A stretch of DNA of 15,145 nucleotides, taken from assembly GCA_016840645.1 (NCBI GenBank), contig JAEORY010000040.1:1-15145 (forward strand). The letters run 5' to 3'. The stretch comes from Candidatus Borrarchaeota archaeon (GTDB lineage Archaea; Asgardarchaeota; Sifarchaeia; Borrarchaeales; Borrarchaeaceae). The notes under the pieces were generated by a model that had not been told where the DNA came from, did no database searches, and saw only the letters and a list, made by a program, of their open reading frames with translations. How positions within the stretch are numbered: position 1 is the first letter of the stretch; each line of letters opens with the position of its first letter. Positions 7,125 through 14,440 of this stretch are shown piece by piece. The position numbers and the translations under genes are program-made.

Positions 7125-8273
7125 ATGAAACGGACTTACAAATTTCGCTTATATCCGACCACACAACAAAAGACTATTTTGACTCAATGGCTTACCACCT
7201 GCCGTATTTTGTATAAAAACAGCCTTGCAGAGCGAAAAAATACCTGGGAAACTCATCAAAAATCAGTCAGTTATTATGAACAAGCCACCCACTTGAAAAC
7301 TGCAAAAAAGATTGATCTGTTTTTAAAAAAGGTTCATTCTCAGGTACTTCAAGACGTGCTGAGACGACTGGATAAGACCTTCACTAACTTTTTTCGGCGT
7401 CTTAAGAAGGGGGAAAAAGCTGGCTACCCACGATTTAAAGGCAAATACCGGTATGACTCCTTCACCTACCCGCAAAGTGGGTTCGCCCTCGAAAAGAAGA
7501 AACTCCGGCTCTCGAAAATTGGAGTTATCACTATTAAACTACACCGCCCGATACCTGCTAAAGGAGTGATCAAGACTTGTACCATTAAACGCGATGTCGA
7601 CCACTGGTATGCCTGTTTTGTAGTAGAATCTCCCGATCACGCTCCTGACACTCAGCAGAGATATCCAAAGAACGCGGTAGGGGTGGATGTGGGGCTGAAG
7701 AGTTTGCTGACGTTACATAATGGAGACACCATAGCTAACCCACGTTGGTTGAGACACTCGGAGAAGAAAGTGGCCAAAGAGCAGCGAAGGCAAGCGAGGA
7801 AGATTAAGGGATCAAATAACCGTCACAAGCAGAACCAGAAGGTAGCACAGTTACACCGGAAGATACGTAATCAGCGCAAGGACTTTCATCATAAACTCAG
7901 TCGAAAACTGGTCGATATTTATGATTTAATTGTGTATGAGAACCTTACAATCACCAATCTTGTGAAGAATTCTCATTTAGCTAAGTCGATTAGTGATGCT
8001 GGTTGGGGACAGTTCATGTGTTTTACAGAATACAAAGCGGCGGATGCTGGTACTCTGGTAGAATATGTGAGTGCCTATAATACTACACAATTGTGTAGTA
8101 GGTGTGGGAAGCTTGTTCCGAAAACACTAGCGACCCGTACCCATAGTTGTCCTTACTGTGAACTTGATTTAACCAGAGATCATAACTCTGCCATCACGAT
8201 TTTAAGCCGATCAATCTACTATGTAGAATCACGATCACCATCAGGGCAGGGACTGCCCGTTGAGCCTGTTTGA
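7125..8273 (+). CDS. tnpB: TnpB/OrfB RNA-guided nuclease of an IS200/IS605-type element
   Basis: TnpB proteins are RuvC-like nucleases guided by an omegaRNA from the element's right end, and are ancestors of Cas12. The 382-aa product has the N-terminal helix-turn-helix/REC part (YKFRLYPT..Q), the central SFTYPQSGFAL and KLRLSKIG strands, and a split RuvC domain: Asp188 in GVDVGLKSLL, Glu272 in YENL and Asp352 in TRDHNSAI. A zinc finger CSRC...CPYC (Cys324, 327, 342, 345) lies between the second and third blocks. All catalytic and zinc residues are intact, so the protein may be active. ATG 7125 fits the usual MKRTYKFRLYP start; GTG 7122 would add one residue. It is not part of a cellular operon. 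Confidence 0.95.
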   Translation: MKRTYKFRLYPTTQQKTILTQWLTTCRILYKNSLAERKNTWETHQKSVSYYEQATHLKTAKKIDLFLKKVHSQVLQDVLRRLDKTFTNFFRRLKKGEKAGYPRFKGKYRYDSFTYPQSGFALEKKKLRLSKIGVITIKLHRPIPAKGVIKTCTIKRDVDHWYACFVVESPDHAPDTQQRYPKNAVGVDVGLKSLLTLHNGDTIANPRWLRHSEKKVAKEQRRQARKIKGSNNRHKQNQKVAQLHRKIRNQRKDFHHKLSRKLVDIYDLIVYENLTITNLVKNSHLAKSISDAGWGQFMCFTEYKAADAGTLVEYVSAYNTTQLCSRCGKLVPKTLATRTHSCPYCELDLTRDHNSAITILSRSIYYVESRSPSGQGLPVEPV

Positions 8274-8334
8274 CATATCCCGTTAGGGAATGGATGATTC
8301 AGGAAGCCAGCCTACTTGTAGAGTGGTAGTTCAC
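8240..8334 (+). ncRNA. Putative omegaRNA (reRNA) scaffold at the tnpB right end
   Basis: Three short hairpins follow one another across the 3' end of tnpB: GGGCAG/CTGCCC (8244-8249 and 8253-8258, triloop), TCCC/GGGA (8278-8281 and 8286-8289), and CTAC/GTAG (8312-8315 and 8318-8321) flanked by CCA/TGG. They end at the GGTAGTTCAC terminus. Known omegaRNAs of this superfamily overlap the tnpB 3' end and run through the right end, with the guide being the flanking host DNA. Here the guide would begin at 8335. The 5' limit of the RNA is unknown. The structures are visible; the RNA itself is an inference. Confidence 0.5.
8303..8334 (+). repeat. Right end of the tnpB element
   Basis: GAAGCC is followed by an imperfect hairpin (CCA-CTAC-TT-GTAG-TGG with a 2x2 internal loop) and by GGTAGTTCAC (8325-8334). 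This arrangement matches the subterminal hairpin plus TTCAC end seen in IS605/IS1341-type elements. It fixes the transposon-host junction at about 8334/8335. Confidence 0.6.
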
Positions 8335-8343
8335 AAAGTTTTA

Positions 8344-8440
8344 GCTTTACATTCTGAAAGTAAAGATATGGCAATGCGACGCCCCTTTTTTCGAATGTAA
8401 AGCGCAAGTTGCCTTCAACACTTTTTAAGGCGTTTCTTGC
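8344..8440 (+). repeat. Two adjacent hairpins between the transposon and gatD
   Basis: GCTTTACATTC (8344-8354) and GAATGTAAAGC (8393-8403) are perfect 11-bp inverted repeats. After a one-base bulge the stem can extend by GAAAG against CTTTTTTC. The apex holds a GC-rich ATGCGACGCCCC stretch followed by T6. A second hairpin follows at once: GCAAG (8404-8408) with CTTGC (8436-8440) and GCCTT (8411-8415) with AAGGC (8427-8431). No coding potential is seen. It could be a small RNA, a miniature inverted-repeat remnant, or a terminator for tnpB/omegaRNA. It directly abuts the element's right end. Confidence 0.5.
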
Positions 8441-8625
8441 ATTAACACTAATAAATTAACTTAAATTTCTATGCGTATTAAATTGAAAACTGTTGATTGA
8501 AGAAGATTAAAATCATAGTTTAGAATTTAGAGCAGTGTTCTTATCTAACATATAACCTTAAATTCAAATAAACTCAACTCTAGGCCATTTTACATGCAAA
8601 TCATGCGAAAAAGGAGGCACAATTA
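8441..8625 (+). promoter_or_regulatory. AT-rich upstream region of gatDE
   Basis: This is the remainder of the 352-bp gene-free stretch (8274-8625); the first part holds the transposon end and two hairpins. Candidate TATA boxes are CATATAA at 8549-8555 (leader of about 45 nt) and TTAAAT at 8462-8467 (a longer leader); neither is compelling. AAGGAGG at 8611-8617 is the gatD ribosome binding site, 8 nt before the ATG. No open frame of note and no tRNA were seen. Confidence 0.35.
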
Positions 8626-9996
8626 ATGAAAGAACAAAGTTATTTTGCTCACTACTCACAAGAGGTTAGAAATATCCTTAAAGAGAAAGAAATAGAGCCT
8701 GGTGACCGTATTCGAATTACATCTGAGGATATGAGTTACGAAGGATATGTTTTGCCTCGTATTGAGATTGGGGATCCTTCGAGCATTGTGATAAAACAGG
8801 ATGATGGATATAACGTTAGTATTTCGTACCAGCCAGGTATCGAGTTAGTACGAATAGACAAAGGCATCAGTCTTGAAAGTTTTCAGAAAACATTTCCTGA
8901 ACAACTTCCCGACCTACCAGAGATTTCGTTACTGGCAACTGGTGGTACGATTGCCAGTAGGATCGACTATTTAACTGGCGGCGTTGTTATGGCGTTCACC
9001 CCCGAGGAACTCTTCTTCGCTATACCCGAACTTTCAGAAATCGTTCGTTTTAAGGGATGTAATCTTCTTTTTAATCTTGCGAGCGAGGATTTATGGATCA
9101 ATGAATGGAAAAAAATGGCTGAAGATACTGCAAAAGAATTGAATTCAGGTGCTTCAGGAGTTGTTATTACTCATGGGACAGACTGTATGGGATATTCTGC
9201 AGCGATGTTAAGCTTTATGTTACGGAATCTTTCAAAGCCAGTATTACTTACAGGGGCACAACGCTCATCCGATCGTGGCAGCTTCGATGGCGCAATTAAT
9301 CTAATATGCGCTTCATGGCTCGCTGGTCACGCAGATCTAGCAGGAGTATTTGTGTGTATGCATGGAGAGCCAGATGATTCATATTGCCTTATTAATAGAG
9401 GGACAAAGGTACGAAAAATGCATACAAGTCGACGTGATACATTTCGACCTATTAACGAATTGCCGATTGGAAAGGTATGGCCCGACGGAAAGATGGAATT
9501 TCGTGAAGATGCTGAATATAAGAAACGAAGTGAAACTGAAGTAGTTGCAGATACGGCGTTTGAGGAAAAAATTGCCCTTATTAAAGCTTATCCTGGATCG
9601 AACCCTGAAATCGTTGATTTTCTAGCAGACAAAGGTTATAGAGGTATCATAATTGAGGGTACTGGGCTCGGACATGCACCTACTTCCCCACCTCCCTCCG
9701 AAAAATATCGTTCATGGTTGCCTTATGTGAACCGTGCCTTAGAAATGGATCTATTTCTTGGTATGACGTCGCAGTGTCTTTATGGTCGTGTCAATCCTTA
9801 TGTTTACCGAAATCTTCGTCTAATGAGCAACGCAGGAGTTGTTTATCTAGAAGACATGCTCCCAGAAACAGCATATCTAAAATTAGGCTGGGTATTGGGG
9901 CATACACAAGAAAGAGAAGAAGTAAAACGTCTTATGTTGACAAATATTGCAGGTGAAATCACTGAAAGAACGGATGAGAGAGCTTTTTTGTATTAG
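8626..9996 (+). CDS. gatD: Glutamyl-tRNA(Gln) amidotransferase subunit D (asparaginase-type)
   Basis: GatD is the glutaminase-like subunit of the archaeal GatDE complex. It releases ammonia that is channelled to GatE to convert Glu-tRNA(Gln) to Gln-tRNA(Gln). The 456-aa protein has the family's small N-terminal beta domain (about 20-80, GDRIRITSED...YEGYVLPR) and an L-asparaginase-like domain. The catalytic set is complete: Thr105 in ATGGTIAS, Thr185-Asp186 in THGTD and Lys264 in the KVRKMHTSRR segment. C-terminal IIIEGTGLGH and TSQCLYGRVN are typical. The ATG has AAGGAGG 8 nt upstream. The gatD stop codon is contained within the ribosome binding site of gatE, so the two are translationally linked. 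Confidence 0.97.
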   Translation: MKEQSYFAHYSQEVRNILKEKEIEPGDRIRITSEDMSYEGYVLPRIEIGDPSSIVIKQDDGYNVSISYQPGIELVRIDKGISLESFQKTFPEQLPDLPEISLLATGGTIASRIDYLTGGVVMAFTPEELFFAIPELSEIVRFKGCNLLFNLASEDLWINEWKKMAEDTAKELNSGASGVVITHGTDCMGYSAAMLSFMLRNLSKPVLLTGAQRSSDRGSFDGAINLICASWLAGHADLAGVFVCMHGEPDDSYCLINRGTKVRKMHTSRRDTFRPINELPIGKVWPDGKMEFREDAEYKKRSETEVVADTAFEEKIALIKAYPGSNPEIVDFLADKGYRGIIIEGTGLGHAPTSPPPSEKYRSWLPYVNRALEMDLFLGMTSQCLYGRVNPYVYRNLRLMSNAGVVYLEDMLPETAYLKLGWVLGHTQEREEVKRLMLTNIAGEITERTDERAFLY

Positions 9997-10000
9997 GTGA
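9995..10000 (+). promoter_or_regulatory. gatE: gatE ribosome binding site overlapping the gatD stop
   Basis: AGGTGA shares its first two bases with the gatD stop TAG (9994-9996) and lies 5 nt before ATG 10006. This argues for ATG 10006 rather than GTG 9997, which would lie inside the site. Confidence 0.65.
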
Positions 10001-10005
10001 TTAAA

Positions 10006-11928
10006 ATGGTGGATGAAAAAGCACTGAATTATAATGAACTAGGACTTATGGTCGGTCTAGAGTTCCATCAACAGTTGGAAACGCACAAACTGTTTTGTAA
10101 GTGTCCTTCCGTCATCAGAACTGACGACCCTGATATCCTGGTCAAGAGGCGGTTACGTGCTGTTGCCGGAGAAACTGGAGAAGTTGACATGGCAGCTGCA
10201 TTTGAAGCAAAAAAGGAAGCAAATGTAATTTATGAAGGTTATTCAGACACAACATGCTTGATTGAAATAGACGAAGAACCACCATCACCTATAAATGAAG
10301 AAGCGGTTCGTACAGCCCTTGAAATTGCATTTATTTTCAAAATGAGACCAATCGACGAAGTTCAGGTGATGAGGAAGACAATCGTTGATGGATCCACGCC
10401 TATGGGATTTCAGAGGACTGCGAAAGTTGCGATAGGGACTTCAGATTCCTACCTTATGACCTCACAAGGAAAAGTGTTCATTACGCAACTTTACGTGGAA
10501 GAAGATGCTGCAAGGATCATAGAACAAACAAAAGAAGGAACTACATTCCGAGTTGATCGTCTTGGAATTCCGCTGATAGAGATCAGAACCGACCCTGACA
10601 TTCACAGTCCTGAGCAAACTAAAGAGGTTGCTGAACGAATTGGTGCAATTTTGCGCGCTACTGGTAAGGTAAAGAGAGGATTAGGAACAATTCGACAGGA
10701 TGTCAATGTATCAATAAGGGATGGAGCTCGCGTAGAAATTAAGGGTGCACAAGAATTGGACCTTATCGGGGAATACGTGAAAAATGAGGTATTAAGACAA
10801 CAAACCATGATAAAAATTCGAGAAGTACTGGAAAAGCGAGGGGTTCGAGAAGACGCCATCACTATAGAACACAAAGATGTTTCAACTATTTTTGCTGAAA
10901 CGAAAGCCAAATTCGTGCAGAAAGCCCTGAAAAAAGGAGAGCGCGCCTTAGGTGTAAAACTTTCGAAATTTGGAGGTTTACTAGGCAGAGAACTTCAACC
11001 AGGTCGTCGATTGGGAACTGAATTTGCGGATGCAGTAAAAATCTATGCTGGACTTGGAGGAATTTTACATTCAGATGAATTACCTAATTATGGAATTTCT
11101 GAAGACGAAGTTAGCGAAGTGAGACAGGTTTTAAATTGTGGAGATGAAGATGGTTTTGTTCTTGTAGTAGGTCCGAAAGGCAAATGTGAACAGGCGATTT
11201 GGACCATATGTAATTTAGCAAAGATTTACGTCACACATGTCCCAAAAGAAGTCCGCAGACCAAATCCTGATGGGACAACTGCCTTTTTAAGACCTCTTCC
11301 AGGATCGGCAAGGATGTATCCTGAAACTGATGCCGTGCCGTTACGTATATCTTCTGAAATGGTGGAAGCGATCAAACATCACCTTCCAGAACTCCCAGAG
11401 GAAAAGAAAAAGCGGTTTATTGAGGAATATAAACTTTCAGAAGAGTTAGCAGATGAATTAGTGCTTCATAGGCAAGTAGATCTCTTCGAAAAAACGGTGA
11501 AAGAGTTAAATGTCAGCCCTGTGGTTGTTGCAACGACAATTCTTAACACAATCACGCATTTAAAAAGAGAAGGTGTTCCAGTCGAAAACATTTCGGAAGA
11601 AAAGATACAAGACGCATTTAATTTTCTCTCTCAAGGAAAATATTCAAAGGAAGCGCTCCCAGATGTATTGACTCTGGTAGCAACATATCCAGATAAACCA
11701 CTCGATGAAGAGTTACTGAGAAGTGCTGGTCTTACTACTTTATCGAAGGATGAGGTCACAAAAATTATCAGAGAGATAATCTCAAAAAATGAAGATTTAG
11801 TTAACAATAAAAAAATGGATGCGTTTGGCCCGCTTATGGGTGAAGTCATGCAACAGGTACGCGGAAAGATCGATGGAAAAATGGTAAGTTCTTTGCTCAA
11901 ACAACTTCTGCAAGAGTATTTATCATAA
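10006..11928 (+). CDS. gatE: Glutamyl-tRNA(Gln) amidotransferase subunit E
   Basis: GatE is the archaea-specific paralogue of GatB. It binds Glu-tRNA(Gln), phosphorylates the glutamyl group and accepts ammonia from GatD. The product from ATG 10006 is 640 aa. It begins with a GatB-like cradle domain (VGLEFHQQLETHKLFCKCPS, about 16-35; later GSTPMGFQRTAKVA, EEDAARI and DRLGIPLIEIRTDPD). An AspRS-like GAD insertion lies in the middle (about 290-405), followed by GSARMYPETDAVPL, and a helical and YqeY-like tail ends GPLMGEVMQQVRGKIDG. Only the first cysteine pair (CKC) of the GatB zinc site is present, as expected for GatE. No defect was seen. Its last 6 bp overlap the end of the opposing elp3. 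Confidence 0.97.
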   Translation: MVDEKALNYNELGLMVGLEFHQQLETHKLFCKCPSVIRTDDPDILVKRRLRAVAGETGEVDMAAAFEAKKEANVIYEGYSDTTCLIEIDEEPPSPINEEAVRTALEIAFIFKMRPIDEVQVMRKTIVDGSTPMGFQRTAKVAIGTSDSYLMTSQGKVFITQLYVEEDAARIIEQTKEGTTFRVDRLGIPLIEIRTDPDIHSPEQTKEVAERIGAILRATGKVKRGLGTIRQDVNVSIRDGARVEIKGAQELDLIGEYVKNEVLRQQTMIKIREVLEKRGVREDAITIEHKDVSTIFAETKAKFVQKALKKGERALGVKLSKFGGLLGRELQPGRRLGTEFADAVKIYAGLGGILHSDELPNYGISEDEVSEVRQVLNCGDEDGFVLVVGPKGKCEQAIWTICNLAKIYVTHVPKEVRRPNPDGTTAFLRPLPGSARMYPETDAVPLRISSEMVEAIKHHLPELPEEKKKRFIEEYKLSEELADELVLHRQVDLFEKTVKELNVSPVVVATTILNTITHLKREGVPVENISEEKIQDAFNFLSQGKYSKEALPDVLTLVATYPDKPLDEELLRSAGLTTLSKDEVTKIIREIISKNEDLVNNKKMDAFGPLMGEVMQQVRGKIDGKMVSSLLKQLLQEYLS

Positions 11929-13518
11929 TCTTTTGCTCACATAAACACCATCACGAGTATAGCCTTGTTTATAAAACCATGGCTTTACACCTAAACCGCT
12001 AAGGACGGAAATTTTTTTGGTATTATAGTCGTCTTTGCTAAGGAGTTCAGCTTCACTTAATAGTAATTCTCCTATTTTTCGATGTTGTACTTGATGATGA
12101 CTTGGTTTCTCTCCAATGGGAACCAGTTCTCCAAAAACTCGCAATTCTCTTACGATAGTTGTTCTCATTTCATTGATTTCTTTCCGATGTGCCTTCTCAG
12201 AAGGAACACGCAATCGAATAAATCCGAGCAGAATATTTTGTACGGCGTCCTCGTAAGATATGAAATTTTCGATTCCTTCTGAAGCATTGAATATATCTAT
12301 AAGGATCTCAAGATTTTCAAGTTTTGGAGTAATCCCTGATTTCCTATGAATGATACCTTGTTCGCGACATCTAATACAAGAGCATGTTCTTCCACTCTTA
12401 CTTAATTCCTCATGCGCAAGTTCTCTAAGATTGCCTTTCTTGACACCATCTTCAATCATCTTCGCAGAAATATCTCTTTGAATTCGTTGTATACGAATCC
12501 ATCTTGGAATGTTCGGTAAAACATTCGATAATAGATTTGTCATTGTTTCGGCGTTATAGGGTTTGTACCTTCCGTCCTGCCATAATTCGTACAGTTCTGT
12601 GCCTTTAATAACTAAACAGGGATAAATCTTCAAATTATCCGGTTTATAAAAGGGATTTTCAAAGATCTCTTGAAACATTATTAGATCACGTTCTTCATTC
12701 GATCCTGGAAGACCAGGCATAATATGATATGCAACTTTCATTCCCGCATCCTTTAAAATGCGGGTAGCGTCAATAACGTCCTGAACTGTGTGACCTCTTT
12801 TACATATTTCATATACTTCATCAAAAATAGTTTGTACACCCAATTCAACAGTGGTGACGCCTAAATGAAGCATATCATCCGTTTGAGAAATCTTAGAGTA
12901 ATCTGGACGGGTTTCGACGATAATTCCGACAAGTTTTCGTTGTGCTGTTTCGACAGCCCTTTTGAGTTCTTCAAAATCAGAATGGCGTTCATCACACAGC
13001 GCTTCAAGGCATCTGTGAACGAAACTTAGTTGATACTCATAGGGTAAATAAGTAACCGTTCCGCCTTTCAAGGATAGGAGAATCTTGTCTGTGGAATGAC
13101 CTATCAGTTCCAATTGATTAAGTCTTGTCTTTACCTGCAAATAGGGGTCGTAATCGTTTTGTATACCTCGCATCGTAGAAGGTTCGTGACCAGTATAACT
13201 CTTTGGAATATCTGAAAAAGTTGGACAATAGATACATGACTGATTAGGGCAGGGATAAGGCTTTACCATAACTGCAACAACAACAACACCTGAGATAGTT
13301 CGCATACTCTTTGTCTTTAATATAGGAAGAAGAAGCATTTTTTCCTCTGGAGTTGTGTGGGAAAGAATAGTCGCGTTCGAGACAATACCTACTGAGGGAT
13401 ATTTCTTTGCATGACGTTTTTTGAGTTTCTGAACAAGCTGTACATCTACCTCAGATAAAGTCGTAAGTAATTCCTCAATTATTCCCCTGCAAACTCTTTC
13501 TTCTAACGTACTGGACAC
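11923..13518 (-). CDS. elp3: Elp3-like tRNA uridine-34 carboxymethylating enzyme (radical SAM/GNAT)
   Basis: Archaeal Elp3 acts alone to start modification of wobble uridine (cm5U34) in tRNA using a radical SAM centre and acetyl-CoA. The 531-aa protein has an N-terminal basic region (VQKLKKRHAKKYPS), a radical SAM cluster motif CPNQSCIYC (Cys90, 95, 98), SYTGHEPSTMRG, a TIM-barrel with KGGTVTYLP and ETRPDYS, and a second cysteine pair CSCIRC (accessory zinc). A C-terminal GNAT domain (about 430-531) follows (RELRVFGELVPIG..., SGLGVKPWFYKQGY). The acetyl-CoA loop reads QHRKIG (478-483); the first glycine of the usual QHxGxG is Lys481. GTG 13518 is the start, with GAGG 10 nt upstream. It follows pyrK by 87 bp on the same strand. 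Confidence 0.95.
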   Translation of the reverse strand: MSSTLEERVCRGIIEELLTTLSEVDVQLVQKLKKRHAKKYPSVGIVSNATILSHTTPEEKMLLLPILKTKSMRTISGVVVVAVMVKPYPCPNQSCIYCPTFSDIPKSYTGHEPSTMRGIQNDYDPYLQVKTRLNQLELIGHSTDKILLSLKGGTVTYLPYEYQLSFVHRCLEALCDERHSDFEELKRAVETAQRKLVGIIVETRPDYSKISQTDDMLHLGVTTVELGVQTIFDEVYEICKRGHTVQDVIDATRILKDAGMKVAYHIMPGLPGSNEERDLIMFQEIFENPFYKPDNLKIYPCLVIKGTELYELWQDGRYKPYNAETMTNLLSNVLPNIPRWIRIQRIQRDISAKMIEDGVKKGNLRELAHEELSKSGRTCSCIRCREQGIIHRKSGITPKLENLEILIDIFNASEGIENFISYEDAVQNILLGFIRLRVPSEKAHRKEINEMRTTIVRELRVFGELVPIGEKPSHHQVQHRKIGELLLSEAELLSKDDYNTKKISVLSGLGVKPWFYKQGYTRDGVYVSKRL

Positions 13519-13562
13519 TATAACAGCGCCTCAATCCTCTTTAAAATGTAGATTAATTTGTC

Positions 13563-13583
13563 TTAAAGATTTAAGATCTTTAA
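13563..13583 (-). repeat. AT-rich hairpin between pyrK and elp3
   Basis: TTAAAGAT (13563-13570) and ATCTTTAA (13576-13583) form a perfect 8-bp stem with a 5-nt loop, 22 bp beyond the pyrK stop on the minus strand. It may mark a 3' end or processing site, or be a chance product of AT-rich DNA. No clear promoter for elp3 separates it from that gene. Confidence 0.35.
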
Positions 13584-13605
13584 AATACTTCGTTTGTGCA
13601 CAGTT

Positions 13606-14418
13606 TTAGTCAATAATAGAGATAAGTCTACCTGAAGGGTCTCGCTTAGAACTCCCGAACTCATGCATAGTGCGAAGTACTTTAGATTCAAAAACCGGAC
13701 CATCCTTACAGACGATTTGCTCATTAATGCTGCAACTACCACATAATCCAATACCGCACTTCATATATCTCTCAAGACTTGCTTGGAAAGTAATATTTTT
13801 TGATTCTGCAATATTAAACGCAGTTTTAAGCATAAGTTCAGGACCACAAGCATAGATTTGATCAAATGTCTCTATTTGAAGAGTTTCATCCATCAACTCT
13901 GTCACTAGCCCAGGAAAACCCATTGATCCATCATCTGTAGCTATTGACAAACCAAAGTTTTCACGTGTTGTATATTCTTGTAACGAATTCTGGAATAACA
14001 GTTCATCTTTGGTCAACGCTCCAATAAGGACGGTCACGTATTTCTGCGATTCAATAAGTTTTAAGATAAGTGGAAAGAGGCATGCCATACCAACTCCTCC
14101 TCCTACGACCAATATACGACTACCTGCAATTTTAAACCCATTCCCATAGGGACCTCTCACACCAATAGGTGAACCTTCGCTCATAGAGTGCATTATTTCT
14201 GTAGAAGAGCCCACTTTTTTCACAGTGATTCCAATAAGTTCTTTTTTGGGATCAATATAAGATAGGGACATAGGAATTTCATCATTGAATGTCCATACCA
14301 TAAGAAATTGACCAGGAATTCCTTGCTGGGCTATTAAAGGAACTTTCATGAAAAAGGTTTTGATGAAGGGAGTGTTTGTTTCAATTTTTTCGATGGGTAT
14401 CACAATGGGTTTGTTCAT
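13606..14418 (-). CDS. pyrK: PyrK-like dihydroorotate dehydrogenase electron-transfer subunit (FAD, [2Fe-2S])
   Basis: PyrK passes electrons from PyrD (class 1B dihydroorotate dehydrogenase) to NAD+ in pyrimidine synthesis. The 270-aa product has a ferredoxin-reductase-type FAD domain (PGQFLMVW, PMSLSYID, RGPYGNGF), an NAD-binding motif ILVVGGGVGMA and a C-terminal cluster motif CGIGLCGSC...C (Cys221, 226, 229, 237). I chose ATG 14418 because AAGGTGAT lies 6 nt upstream and the further in-frame extension (to 14484) runs into the upstream gene. The last Cys spacing (7 residues) is shorter than the roughly 11-14 I recall. pyrD is not in the window, so a related flavoprotein (such as an NADPH:ferredoxin-oxidoreductase-type beta subunit) cannot be excluded. 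It follows the metallopeptidase-like gene by 22 bp. Confidence 0.8.
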   Translation of the reverse strand: MNKPIVIPIEKIETNTPFIKTFFMKVPLIAQQGIPGQFLMVWTFNDEIPMSLSYIDPKKELIGITVKKVGSSTEIMHSMSEGSPIGVRGPYGNGFKIAGSRILVVGGGVGMACLFPLILKLIESQKYVTVLIGALTKDELLFQNSLQEYTTRENFGLSIATDDGSMGFPGLVTELMDETLQIETFDQIYACGPELMLKTAFNIAESKNITFQASLERYMKCGIGLCGSCSINEQIVCKDGPVFESKVLRTMHEFGSSKRDPSGRLISIID

Positions 14419-14424
14419 GCTATT

Positions 14425-14433
14425 ATCACCTTT
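14425..14433 (-). promoter_or_regulatory. pyrK: pyrK ribosome binding site
   Basis: AAAGGTGAT on the minus strand matches the anti-Shine-Dalgarno partner over several bases, with a 6-nt spacer to ATG 14418. It lies between the upstream stop (14441-14443) and pyrK and fixes the pyrK start. Confidence 0.7.
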
Positions 14434-14440
14434 CTCGACC

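Larger units (their letters stand above)
6985..8334 (+). mobile_element. Solo tnpB element (IS200/IS605 superfamily, IS1341-like)
   Basis: The element consists of one tnpB gene with no tnpA (Y1 transposase) in the window, so it would depend on a transposase supplied in trans. The right end is recognisable: a GAAGCC, a short hairpin, then GGTAGTTCAC ending at 8334, as in many IS1341-type elements. The left boundary is uncertain. I give the start of the 6985 hairpin as an outer limit, but the true left end could lie anywhere from there to about 7100. The tnpB region looks more GC-rich than its neighbours, which suggests transfer. It sits between the glmS and gatD upstream regions and interrupts no gene. 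Confidence 0.7.

Noticed and set aside
6904..7164. An 86-codon minus-strand open frame between glmS and tnpB
   Set aside because: It overlaps the start of tnpB, the hairpin at 6974-7017 and the proposed glmS promoter, and its translation resembles no protein I know.
8335..8625. CRISPR array or tRNA gene in the largest gene-free stretch
   Set aside because: There are no regularly spaced direct repeats and no cloverleaf with a T-loop GTTCRANY motif; only the two hairpins stand out.
9997..9999. GTG as the gatE start
   Set aside because: It lies inside the AGGTGA ribosome binding site; ATG 10006 is correctly spaced from that site.
10602..10910. A 102-codon minus-strand open frame inside gatE
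   Set aside because: It is antisense to conserved GatE sequence and rich in Ser/Thr/Cys typical of a shadow frame.
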